In this document: piece after piece, positions 16,830 through 24,704 of the stretch
How the letters are laid out: each line of letters opens with the position of its first letter
Position numbering within the stretch: the first letter of the stretch is position 1
Made by a program: the position numbers and the translations under genes
Origin: Pseudomonas viridiflava
Lineage (GTDB): Bacteria > Pseudomonadota > Gammaproteobacteria > Pseudomonadales > Pseudomonadaceae
Direction: 5' to 3'
Assembly: GCF_900591205.1 (NCBI RefSeq)
Contig: NZ_UUPU01000080.1
Location: forward strand, 1-43,319
DNA: 43,319 nt
Notes under the pieces: model-generated
Told to the model about the DNA's origin: nothing
Database searches by the model: none
Seen by the model: only the letters and a program-made list of their open reading frames with translations

Positions 16830-16917
16830 TGTAGGAGCCGGGCTTGCCCGCGATGCTAACGACTCGGTTTGTCAGTTACACCGAGGTGACGCCTTCGCGA
16901 GCAAGCCCGCTCCCACA
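16830..16917. repeat. Mosaic REPIN between algF and algA
   Basis: The left arm (TGTAGGAGCCGGGCTTGCCC, ending GCGATGC) and right arm (CTTCGCGAGCAAGCCCGC, ending TCCCACA) are inverted. They come from different REP subtypes, so the hairpin is less perfect than the one in algK. It lies 26 bp after algF and 33 bp before algA. Confidence 0.88.
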
Positions 16918-16950
16918 GGCTCTGACCCAAATTGATTCAAGGAGAAACAC

Positions 16951-18402
16951 ATGATCCCAGTAATCCTTTCCGGTGGTAGCGGCTCACGTCTTTGGCCGCT
17001 TTCCCGTAAGCAGTTTCCTAAACAATTTCTGGCCCTGACCGGTGAACACACGCTGTTCCAGCAAACCCTGGAACGCCTGGTGTTTGAAGGCATGGACGCC
17101 CCGATCGTGGTCTGCAACAAGGACCATCGCTTTATCGTCAACGAGCAACTGAGCACCCGCAAGCTCGAATGCCAGCGCATCCTGATGGAACCCTTCGGCC
17201 GCAACACCGCGCCGGCCGTGGCCCTGACCGCGATGATGCTGGTCAACGAAGGCCGCGACGACCTGATGCTGGTGCTCCCCGCCGACCACGTGATCGACGA
17301 CCAGAAAGCCCTGCAACGCGCCCTGGCCCTGGCCACTGTGGCCGCCGAGCGTGGCGAGATGGTGCTGTTCGGCGTACCGGCAACCCGTCCGGAAACCGGC
17401 TACGGCTATATCAAGTCGACCAACGATTCGCTGCTGCCGGAAGGTGTGAGCCGCGTTGAGCAGTTCGTGGAAAAACCCAATGAAAAACGCGCCGTCGAGT
17501 TCGTCAAAAGCGGCGGTTATTTCTGGAACAGCGGCATGTTCCTGTTCCGTGCCAGCCGCTTCCTCGAAGAGCTGAAAAAGCACGATCCGGACATCTACGA
17601 CACTTGCCTGCTGACCCTGGAACGCAGCGAGCAGGACGCCGACACCGTGACCTTCGACGAAGCCACCTTCGCCTGCTGCCCGGACAACTCCATCGACTAC
17701 GCCGTGATGGAAAAAACCCAGCGCGCCTGCGTAGTGCCGCTGAGTGCCGGCTGGAGCGACGTCGGCTGCTGGGCCTCGCTGTGGGCGGTCAACGATAAAG
17801 ACGTCAACGGCAACGTCAGCAAAGGCGACGTGGTGATCCAGGACAGCCGCAACTGCATGATCCACGGCAACGGCAAGCTGGTGTCGGTGATCGGCCTGGA
17901 CAACATCGTGGTCGTGGAAACCAAGGACGCGATGATGATTGCCCACAAGGACAAGGTCCAGGGCGTCAAGCAGATGGTCAGTACCCTTAACGACCAGGGC
18001 CGCAGCGAAACCCAGAACCACTGCGAAGTCTATCGTCCGTGGGGCTCCTACGACTCGGTGGACATGGGCGGGCGCTTCCAGGTCAAGCACATCTCGGTCA
18101 AGCCGGGCGCGTGCCTGTCGCTGCAGATGCACCACCACCGCGCCGAACACTGGATCGTGGTCAGCGGCACCGCCGAAGTCACCTGTGACGAAAACGTGTT
18201 CCTGCTTTGCGAGAACCAGTCCACCTACATCCCGATTGCCTCGGTGCACCGCCTGCGCAACCCGGGCAAGATCCCGTTGGAGATCATCGAAGTGCAATCG
18301 GGCAGCTACCTGGGCGAAGACGATATCGAGCGGTTCGAAGATATCTACGGTCGCTCGACACCGGTTGAGCGTGGCGTGTCAGTGAAAACCATCGCGCAGT
18401 AA
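16951..18402 (+). CDS. algA: Mannose-6-phosphate isomerase / GDP-mannose pyrophosphorylase AlgA
   Basis: This bifunctional cytoplasmic enzyme supplies GDP-mannose. It isomerises fructose-6-phosphate to mannose-6-phosphate and, after AlgC action elsewhere in the genome, joins mannose-1-phosphate to GMP. The N-terminal nucleotidyltransferase domain shows the signature GGSGSRLWPLSRKQFPKQFL (residues 8-27) and VEKPNEKRA. The C-terminal cupin isomerase domain has YRPWGSYDSV and the metal-binding QMHHHRAEHW. The 483-residue length is normal. CAAGGAGAAACAC precedes the ATG. It is the last alginate gene and runs into a strong bidirectional terminator 16 bp after its stop. Confidence 0.98.
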   Translation: MIPVILSGGSGSRLWPLSRKQFPKQFLALTGEHTLFQQTLERLVFEGMDAPIVVCNKDHRFIVNEQLSTRKLECQRILMEPFGRNTAPAVALTAMMLVNEGRDDLMLVLPADHVIDDQKALQRALALATVAAERGEMVLFGVPATRPETGYGYIKSTNDSLLPEGVSRVEQFVEKPNEKRAVEFVKSGGYFWNSGMFLFRASRFLEELKKHDPDIYDTCLLTLERSEQDADTVTFDEATFACCPDNSIDYAVMEKTQRACVVPLSAGWSDVGCWASLWAVNDKDVNGNVSKGDVVIQDSRNCMIHGNGKLVSVIGLDNIVVVETKDAMMIAHKDKVQGVKQMVSTLNDQGRSETQNHCEVYRPWGSYDSVDMGGRFQVKHISVKPGACLSLQMHHHRAEHWIVVSGTAEVTCDENVFLLCENQSTYIPIASVHRLRNPGKIPLEIIEVQSGSYLGEDDIERFEDIYGRSTPVERGVSVKTIAQ

Positions 18403-18415
18403 CGCCGCAAAAAAG

Positions 18416-18465
18416 AAGCCCCTCACTCACCGCGTCCCCTATCCGCGGTGAGTGAGGGGCTTTTT
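18416..18465. terminator. Bidirectional rho-independent terminator
   Basis: A perfect 17-bp stem, 18418-18434 paired with 18444-18460, has a 9-nt loop and is extended by AA/TT. T5 follows on the plus strand and an A-tract (T-tract on the minus strand) lies on the other side. It ends the alginate operon and the convergent toxin-like gene, whose stop codon (18423-18425) lies inside the stem. Confidence 0.93.
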
Positions 18466-21400
18466 GCTTTCTTGCCTGAGTCGGCAGGAACGGGCCCGTG
18501 ATGGATAACGCGATCGACAAGATCAGGGCCACCGTTGCGGTATTTCAAGGGAATCGAAAAAGGCGTTTCCAAAAAAAAGATGTGCGGGTTGTCCGTGCTG
18601 CGCACCAGGTTTAACCCCGTGGTATTGACCTCGTAATAGTGCGTCATTTTATCAAGCGCATTGCCATGTTTACGTCGGCCAAAAATAGTCTCCGAAATCT
18701 CTTTGATCGACTTATCCCCCCCCGGCGCCAGGTCCGTGAAGTAATGCCGCCCCTTGCCGCGTGGCAGCTTTTCACCTTTCAGGTTGGAACTCGACGGGTC
18801 AAGGTTGCGACTGGCGGCGATCGCCGAATGATTGTTGGCTCCCGTGTAGTGATAAAACACGTTCTGGCCTTTGACCGGTGGGTCCAAATCGGCTTTTTCG
18901 CCAGGAAACGTCTCAGGCACCTTCGGCCGCTTGAACGCAGGCTGTGCGCCTGATGGCCTTTGAGCAGTGGATGACTGCGTAACCGGATCGCCTTGATCAT
19001 AGGGGCGTTTGTTGCCTCCGCCCTGCAATCCCAACCGGCTCCACTGATCAGTGCCATTGCTCTCCAGCAGGAATTCGGTCTGGCGATTGGTCTTGGGGTC
19101 GATAACCCGTGCCTGCACCGCCCCTTGGTTATTGGTGACTTCCCTGACCCGGAAAACGCTCGCCTCACCGGCGGCATCGACGTTGCGGATATACAGCTGA
19201 TTATCAGCCGCCCTGTAAATGCCTTGGCTGTCTGCGGTGAGACCCGCCAGGGTTTGACTGCTGACCGCGTATTTTTCGAGATTGCCTGCGGCCCTGCCGT
19301 AAGTTGCCAGGTTCAGGCTCTGCGTCGGCAGGAGTGCCTTCAGCTCCCGGTAAGTACGCTGAAGAACGCTTTTCGTGCCCTTTGCAAATGCCTGTGTGAG
19401 GTCGCCCAGCCCATCGACAGGGTTGAGGCCGTTGAAGGCCGACCGCAGCAGTACATCGCTGGCCTTGAAGACGCGCGTACCGAGTTTTTCACCCACCTTG
19501 CCCAGCACTCTCGTGGCTTGGCCTGCGCCTTTGGCGAAGGGCAGCATAAAGCCGAAAATATCCAGCGCGAAATCCCTGATCGCCGCGCCAGTGTTGCCGT
19601 TGACTGCATTTTCAATCGCACTTTTGAACGGAATCAGCCCCGTCACAAAATCATGCCCGGCCTTGATCCCCGCTTCTTCTTCCTCCACTCGGGTGCTGCC
19701 TCTGGCCCCTGCTTTTATCGCTTCAGGGTCATGCAGAAAATGGCCGGCCACGACCCCGGCAATCGTTTTGAACCGAGGGTGGGCATGAACCGCGACATTC
19801 ACTTGCTGGCCTGGCCGAAGCTCGGGCAAGGCAGGCGCATTGACCGGTTGGTTCAGGAGCCCGCCGGAGTATTTCCCCGGCTGTGGTGGTGTGCCGTTTT
19901 CGTAGGCATCGTAATCGACCCACAGGCTTTTCCCTTGCGCCTGGCGTTCGGCGTAGTTTTCAGGGTCGGCAACTCTGGGCGCCGGGTTCGGGAGATACCT
20001 GGGCAGGTCATCGCGCCGGCGAATGATCCCTTGCAGGGGGAACACCTCGTAATACACATGGCGGATATTTTTTGGGTCCCGATCACTGCCGCGCTTGTCG
20101 ATCCGAGACTCCACGCGCATCAATAGCCCGTAACGCGCCTTGGCCGCTTGCGCTTCAGCCGCCGACTCCTCCCCCTGTGCTTGTGCCGTACTGGCTTTGC
20201 GCAAGGAAAAAAACTTGATCTTGCCAACGTCGATGATGTCCTTATCTTCATCGGGCAGATTCTTGAGATTATGTTCGACCGCTGTTGCCACGCCCTCCTT
20301 CAGGTTGCGAAGGTAGCTATCAAACTCGCTGCTGAACTTCTGATTGATATCGGGTAACGGCCTGACACCGACGAAACGGTTGCCCAGTTGAAAGTCGTAT
20401 CGCTCGCCCTTTGGAATACGCTCCATTTTGCCAGCCATGTAAATCTCAAGGACCGAGTGGTACTCGCTCTCGCTGGCATCAATATTGGCAATGCTGATGT
20501 TGGGCACATCAAACGGGTCAGCGTTGCCGTACACTTTTTTCAGCTTATCCAGCGCCATGTCCCTGCGGTTAGGCATAGGTGCACCGAGTTGGTCTTGAGC
20601 CTTTTTAAGCGCGCTCAGTTCTTGGTTAAAAGCCTCACGTAATACCGCCACCTCTGCCAACGAGTAGTTCTCATCGCTCTTTCGGGGAATTCTGCCCTGG
20701 GCCACGCCCCACTCAATCAGCGCATTGGACTGCGCCTTGCCCTCGACAATCGCCTGGGCATCCGAGATCGGGCTTTGATTGGCCCGCAGCATGAATGTTT
20801 TGAAATCGGTACGACCCGCGATCCCCGGTTCCCAGAACTCGCCCACCTCGACCGCCGTCGACAGCCTTGCCCAAGCGGCTGACCCCAACACCAGATTCAC
20901 CGGCATATCAGCCACAATAAAGGCCGGCGCAGCCGCCGCCAGCAACGCGCGCGCAGCCGCCAGAGATGAGTCGGCACTCGCTTTGCCCTGATCCTCCAGG
21001 TGCCGCGCCAGGCGCGTCACCACCACTGAAGGGCTGAACCCCCAATTGGCGGGTTGATACAGGTCGTAACCGGCAACTACACCTCGTCGGGTGCTGTGTT
21101 CTTCAGTACCCGACAGGGCCGACACACCCTGTTCATGTCCTTGCACGGGTGGCTGGGGCAAGGGGTTATTCATCACGTCGATGAGGTTGGAGAGTTGCTC
21201 TGTGTTCTGCGGGACATATAAAGAATGCTCGCGCAGGAACCAGGCAATGGGTAGCTCTTCGTCAGGTTGGGTCTGGTTGGCCTGACCAAAGGTGGACAGT
21301 GAATGAACACGAAAACGCGTGGTTTCCAATGCTCCAGGAAGGTCCAGTTCAGGGTCCTGCGCACTCGCCTGGAGGACTTTGCCCAAGGCAATTTTCAACG

Positions 21401-21638
21401 CCGCGATATTATGCGAATTACCGGCGCGCTCCTGGACTGTACCCAGAGGCTGCTCACTGATTTGCGCTAGTGGGCTTGAGCCCTGCTGAACATTACGCGG
21501 GCCCCGTGGAAGCGCACGTGCTGCGGGTGTCTGTGTGTCGTTTTCGGACAGGGCCGTTGGCTCAATCAGCACCGGAAGCGGTGCTGTAACAAGCGAGAGC
21601 AGTTGCTGATGGACAAGGCTCACCGGGTTCAGAATCAT
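18423..21638 (-). CDS. Large polymorphic-toxin-like protein with C-terminal HYD1-type ADP-ribosyltransferase-like domain
   Basis: The product has 1071 residues from the ATG at 21638. A TTG at 21656 is an alternative, but it lacks a Shine-Dalgarno sequence. No signal peptide is seen. The N-terminal 600 residues are of a type seen in large Pseudomonas toxin-like proteins, though I cannot name the domain with certainty. A hydrophobic glycine-rich segment lies near residues 685-730 (FALDIFGFMLPFAKGAGQ). A basic linker (KRPYDQ ... FKRPKVPE) precedes the last 150 residues. These carry FYHYTG, GRHYFTDLAPGG, THYYEVNTTGLNLV and a final VDRVIHHG-type strand, an arrangement I recognise as HYD1-signature ADP-ribosyltransferase toxins. 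Transfer of ADP-ribose is inferred. The gene appears less GC-rich than the alg genes. No immunity gene can fit downstream. Confidence 0.75.
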   Translation of the reverse strand: MILNPVSLVHQQLLSLVTAPLPVLIEPTALSENDTQTPAARALPRGPRNVQQGSSPLAQISEQPLGTVQERAGNSHNIAALKIALGKVLQASAQDPELDLPGALETTRFRVHSLSTFGQANQTQPDEELPIAWFLREHSLYVPQNTEQLSNLIDVMNNPLPQPPVQGHEQGVSALSGTEEHSTRRGVVAGYDLYQPANWGFSPSVVVTRLARHLEDQGKASADSSLAAARALLAAAAPAFIVADMPVNLVLGSAAWARLSTAVEVGEFWEPGIAGRTDFKTFMLRANQSPISDAQAIVEGKAQSNALIEWGVAQGRIPRKSDENYSLAEVAVLREAFNQELSALKKAQDQLGAPMPNRRDMALDKLKKVYGNADPFDVPNISIANIDASESEYHSVLEIYMAGKMERIPKGERYDFQLGNRFVGVRPLPDINQKFSSEFDSYLRNLKEGVATAVEHNLKNLPDEDKDIIDVGKIKFFSLRKASTAQAQGEESAAEAQAAKARYGLLMRVESRIDKRGSDRDPKNIRHVYYEVFPLQGIIRRRDDLPRYLPNPAPRVADPENYAERQAQGKSLWVDYDAYENGTPPQPGKYSGGLLNQPVNAPALPELRPGQQVNVAVHAHPRFKTIAGVVAGHFLHDPEAIKAGARGSTRVEEEEAGIKAGHDFVTGLIPFKSAIENAVNGNTGAAIRDFALDIFGFMLPFAKGAGQATRVLGKVGEKLGTRVFKASDVLLRSAFNGLNPVDGLGDLTQAFAKGTKSVLQRTYRELKALLPTQSLNLATYGRAAGNLEKYAVSSQTLAGLTADSQGIYRAADNQLYIRNVDAAGEASVFRVREVTNNQGAVQARVIDPKTNRQTEFLLESNGTDQWSRLGLQGGGNKRPYDQGDPVTQSSTAQRPSGAQPAFKRPKVPETFPGEKADLDPPVKGQNVFYHYTGANNHSAIAASRNLDPSSSNLKGEKLPRGKGRHYFTDLAPGGDKSIKEISETIFGRRKHGNALDKMTHYYEVNTTGLNLVRSTDNPHIFFLETPFSIPLKYRNGGPDLVDRVIHHGPVPADSGKKAKSPSLTADRGRGE

Positions 21639-21836
21639 GGGTTCAATCTCATACAAGGTGAAAGGTTAAAAGCATCCATACAGGCGGCTAAACTCCGTCA
21701 CCAATGAGTGTCATTTCAGACCAGAAAAGCGGAAAAGCTGTATGAGCAGACGTGTCATCCGCCACCGGCCATACTCCGATAGTCAACCCGGCCCGCCCAC
21801 AGGTAGGATGGCTCACCCCTTCGCGAGGTTGTAACG

Positions 21837-22301
21837 ATGTTCTTCGGCGTTCTACTGATCATCACGTGGCTGATCCTTTTACTGCGCTACCCGGCCAAAG
21901 CCTTGCCGGTATCGCTCGCAGCCGCCGTCGGCCTGGGCCTGGTAGCGGTGTGGGTGGTGTGGTTAGATAACCGCGAAGCGGCGCAGCTGTCGCGCCTGGA
22001 GTTGCGCATCAGCTACGCGCCGCAGGAATGCCCGGCCGACCGACCGCTGAAACTCACACTGAACAACGGCAACAACGTGCCCCTCACCGAACTGCGCTGG
22101 CGCGTCGCCGCCTACGCGCCGGGCGACACGGTCAACCTGGCCGACAACGTTTACGCCGCCCCGCGCTATCGCGGCCCCGGCGAACTGCAGGCCGGCGCCA
22201 CCTGGGAAGATTGCCTGCCCACCCCACCGCTGCGCCCCGGCTACCGCCCGCAGACCCTGGAATTTCGCGCCGAGCACCTGCAAGGCAGTTTCTCGGACTG
22301 A
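21837..22301 (+). CDS. Small membrane-anchored protein of unknown function
   Basis: The 154-residue product has two hydrophobic segments (about residues 2-18 and 22-42) and then a soluble domain with two cysteines (about residues 65 and 121) that could form a disulphide. The soluble part, beginning SRLELRISYAPQECP, is beta-rich and reads like a small immunoglobulin-like or FixG-like fold (LTLNNGNNVPLTELRW), probably in the periplasm. GCGAGG precedes the ATG. It is followed after 14 bp by the SDR gene and may be cotranscribed. I do not recognise a named family, and no function is assigned. Confidence 0.85.
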   Translation: MFFGVLLIITWLILLLRYPAKALPVSLAAAVGLGLVAVWVVWLDNREAAQLSRLELRISYAPQECPADRPLKLTLNNGNNVPLTELRWRVAAYAPGDTVNLADNVYAAPRYRGPGELQAGATWEDCLPTPPLRPGYRPQTLEFRAEHLQGSFSD

Positions 22302-22315
22302 CAAAGGAATGATTC

Positions 22316-23128
22316 ATGCCCAACGTCCTGATCACCGGTTGCTCCAGCGGCATCGGCCGCGCCCTGGCCGATGCCTTCAAAGCGGCAGGCTATGAAGTGT
22401 GGGCCAGCGCCCGCAGTGAAGCCGACGTCACCGCCCTCACTGCGGCAGGCTTCAACGCCATACAGCTGGATGTGAATGACGGCGCCGCGTTGCAACACCT
22501 GGCCGAGCAGTGGGGCGAGCTGGATGTGCTGATCAACAATGCGGGCTACGGCGCCATGGGCCCATTGCTCGACGGCGGCACCGAAGCCATGCAGCGACAA
22601 TTCGAAACCAATGTGTTCTCCATCGTCGGCGTGACTCAGGCGCTGTTTGCGGCCCTGCGTCGTGGCAAGGGCCTGGTGGTGAATATCGGCAGCGTTTCCG
22701 GGGTACTGGTTACGCCGTTTGCCGGCGCGTACTGCGCGTCCAAAGCCGCCGTGCACGCCTTGAGCGATGCCTTGCGCATGGAGCTGGCGCCGTTTGGCGT
22801 GCGGGTGATGGAAGTACAGCCCGGGGCTATTGATACGCGCTTTGCAAAAAACGCCGGCGCCCAGGCTGAATTGCTGATCAGCGAGCAGTCGCCATGGTGG
22901 CCGTTGCGCGACAGCATTCGGGCGCGCTCTCAAGCCTCGCAGGACCACCCGACACCCGCCAGCCAATTTGCCGCCCGGGTGCTGCACGCCGTACAGCAAC
23001 CGACCCCGCCGCGGTTATTGCGCGCAGGCAATGGCAGTCGAGCGCTGCCGTTAATGGCCGCCTTGTTGCCCAAGGGATTATTGGAAAAAGTGTTGAAGAA
23101 ACGCTTTGGTTTGAACGGGAGTTTATAA
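22316..23128 (+). CDS. Short-chain dehydrogenase/reductase (SDR)
   Basis: The 270-residue cytoplasmic oxidoreductase is a classical SDR with NAD(P)-binding TGCSSGIG (residues 7-14), the NNAGYG motif near 77-82, serine in NIGSVSG and the catalytic YCASK near residues 141-145. An arginine (R34) follows the second strand, which weakly suggests NADPH preference. The substrate cannot be read from sequence. Its stop is directly followed by the ATG of the DUF4440-like gene, so the two are probably translated together, perhaps with the upstream membrane protein. Confidence 0.93.
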   Translation: MPNVLITGCSSGIGRALADAFKAAGYEVWASARSEADVTALTAAGFNAIQLDVNDGAALQHLAEQWGELDVLINNAGYGAMGPLLDGGTEAMQRQFETNVFSIVGVTQALFAALRRGKGLVVNIGSVSGVLVTPFAGAYCASKAAVHALSDALRMELAPFGVRVMEVQPGAIDTRFAKNAGAQAELLISEQSPWWPLRDSIRARSQASQDHPTPASQFAARVLHAVQQPTPPRLLRAGNGSRALPLMAALLPKGLLEKVLKKRFGLNGSL

Positions 23129-23530
23129 ATGATCGACTACAGCGACTTCTTCGAAGAAGTCATCCAGACCCATGTCGAGATTGAACAGTGGTTTGCCGGC
23201 GTTGCCCCCGAGGGCACACTGCAAAGCCTGCTGGCGCGCTTCTCCCCCGACTTCAGCATGGTCGCCCCTGCCACCGGTACGCGGGTCAATGCGGCTGGGG
23301 TCAATGCCCTGTTCACCCGCCTGGGCGGCATGCGTCCGGGGTTGAAGATCACCTTGAGTGAAATGGCCGGGATTGACCGGCATGCACGGGGTGCAACGGT
23401 GACGTACCGTGAGCATCAGATTGATGACAGCGGCACGCAGACCGATCGACGGGCCACGGTGGTGTTCGAGAAGCAAGCCAGCGGCGCGCTGTTGTGGCGC
23501 CACCTGCATGAAACCTTTATCAAAGCCTGA
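23129..23530 (+). CDS. SnoaL-like / DUF4440-type small protein
   Basis: The 133-residue product has the outline of a cone-shaped NTF2-like fold: an N-terminal helix (FFEEVIQTHVEIEQWF), then LLARFSPDFSMVAPATGTRV and closing strands including ATVTYREHQ and LLWRHLHETF. Members are small cytoplasmic enzymes or binding proteins of diverse function. The ATG directly abuts the SDR stop codon, so it belongs to the same transcription unit. The gene is followed by a REPIN that separates it from the convergent efflux operon. Family assignment is by fold-like pattern only. Confidence 0.8.
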   Translation: MIDYSDFFEEVIQTHVEIEQWFAGVAPEGTLQSLLARFSPDFSMVAPATGTRVNAAGVNALFTRLGGMRPGLKITLSEMAGIDRHARGATVTYREHQIDDSGTQTDRRATVVFEKQASGALLWRHLHETFIKA

Positions 23531-23542
23531 CGCGATCAAACC

Positions 23543-23631
23543 TGTGGGAGCTGGCTTGCCTGCGATGGCGGTGGGTCAGCTGAAAACAGGTCAGCTGACA
23601 GTCCGCTATCGCAGGCAAGCCAGCTCCCACA
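23543..23631. repeat. REPIN between convergent genes
   Basis: The arms begin at TGTGGGAGCTGGCTTGCC (23543) and end at CCAGCTCCCACA (23631), with an internal spacer that has its own short repeat (GGTCAGCTGA twice). It fills the 102-bp gap between the DUF4440-like gene and the efflux adaptor stop at 23633. It may act as a shared transcript end. Confidence 0.93.
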
Positions 23632-23632
23632 G

Positions 23633-24493
23633 TTAGTTTTGTGTTGGGTTCACGATCACGGTGCAGGTAATGCCTGCCGCCAACAACACCCCCTCCGGCA
23701 CCTCATCAATGTGAATCCGCACCGGCACCCGCTGGGCCAGGCGCACCCAGTTGAAGGTGGGGTTCACATCGGCGATCAGCTCGCGGCTTTCGGGGTTGTC
23801 GCGGTCGTAGATGCCACGGGAGATGCTTTCCACATGGCCTTTAAGGGTCTCGCCGCTCATCAGTTGCATATCCGCCTTATCACCGACGCTCACGTGGGGC
23901 AGTTTGGTTTCTTCAAAGAAGCCATAGACCCAGAACGAATTCATATCGACCACGGCCATCTTGGCTTCGCCGATGCGCGCGTAGTCGCCACGGTGCACGT
24001 TGAGGTTGGTGACGTAACCGTCGACGGCCGCCACGACCTGTGTGCGTTTGAGGTTGAGTTCGGCCGCTTCCAGTTGCGCCAGCGCATGTTGGTAGTCGGC
24101 CAAGGCCGAGTCGGCGATGTTGCTGGCGTCGTCGCGGTTTTCCCTGGAGATCACCAGGGCGTCGAGGTCGGCGCGGCGGTGGGCATTGACCTTGCGCATT
24201 TCCCAAGTGGCTTTGCGCGAGGCGACCAACGATTGCGCCTGTTTGACCGCGATGCGGTAGTGCTCGGGGTCGATCTGCATCAGCAGGTCACCCTTCTTCA
24301 CCAACTGGTTGTCACGCACCGGCACGTCGACCACTTCACCGGTGACGTCGGCCGCGACGTTGATGATGTCGGCGCGCACGCGGCCGTCGCGGGTCCAGGG
24401 GGTCTGCATGTAGTGCACCCACAGCGTGCGGCCTATCCAGATCGCCAGAGCCAGTACCAGCAAGGTCGCGAGCAGGCTGAAAAACTTTTTCAT
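23633..24493 (-). CDS. HlyD-family periplasmic adaptor of a FUSC efflux system (AaeA-like)
   Basis: The 286-residue membrane-fusion protein has one N-terminal anchor helix (residues 5-24), then WTRDGRVRADIINVAADVTG, a lipoyl half-motif (VPVRDNQLVKKGDLL), a short alpha-hairpin, the second lipoyl half (VVAAVDGYVTNLNVHRGDY) and a beta-barrel domain. It resembles AaeA of E. coli, which works with AaeB to export aromatic carboxylates. It is the last gene of the four-gene minus-strand operon, 10 bp after the DUF1656 gene. The substrate here is unknown. Confidence 0.93.
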   Translation of the reverse strand: MKKFFSLLATLLVLALAIWIGRTLWVHYMQTPWTRDGRVRADIINVAADVTGEVVDVPVRDNQLVKKGDLLMQIDPEHYRIAVKQAQSLVASRKATWEMRKVNAHRRADLDALVISRENRDDASNIADSALADYQHALAQLEAAELNLKRTQVVAAVDGYVTNLNVHRGDYARIGEAKMAVVDMNSFWVYGFFEETKLPHVSVGDKADMQLMSGETLKGHVESISRGIYDRDNPESRELIADVNPTFNWVRLAQRVPVRIHIDEVPEGVLLAAGITCTVIVNPTQN

Positions 24494-24503
24494 CGGGGCA
24501 TTC

Positions 24504-24704
24504 TCAACGGTAGACGGTCAGCGCCAGCGCGCCGAACAGGCAAACGAACAGGCTCAGGCGCAGCAACGCCGGGTGCCAGAAAAAACGGTACAGGTCGAAC
24601 CCGGCCAAAAAGCGATCAAGCGCCCAGGCCAACCCCGCTGCGATCAAAAACATCAGGGTGATGGTCGGCATATAGAGGCCGTGGAACGCGATTTCACGAG
24701 GCAT
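24504..24704 (-). CDS. DUF1656 small membrane protein (AaeX-like)
   Basis: The 66-residue protein has two hydrophobic helices (about residues 8-30 and 45-65) and the family start M-P-R-E-I-A-F-H-G. DUF1656 proteins accompany FUSC-type transporters and adaptors in many proteobacteria, and their role is unclear. Its ATG lies within the last codons of the FUSC gene (11-bp overlap), which indicates coupled translation. Confidence 0.92.
   Translation of the reverse strand: MPREIAFHGLYMPTITLMFLIAAGLAWALDRFLAGFDLYRFFWHPALLRLSLFVCLFGALALTVYR

Noticed and set aside
18993..20126. A 377-codon plus-strand open frame within the toxin-like gene.
   Set aside because: No motif or ribosome binding site. The minus-strand frame shows coherent domains and much greater length.
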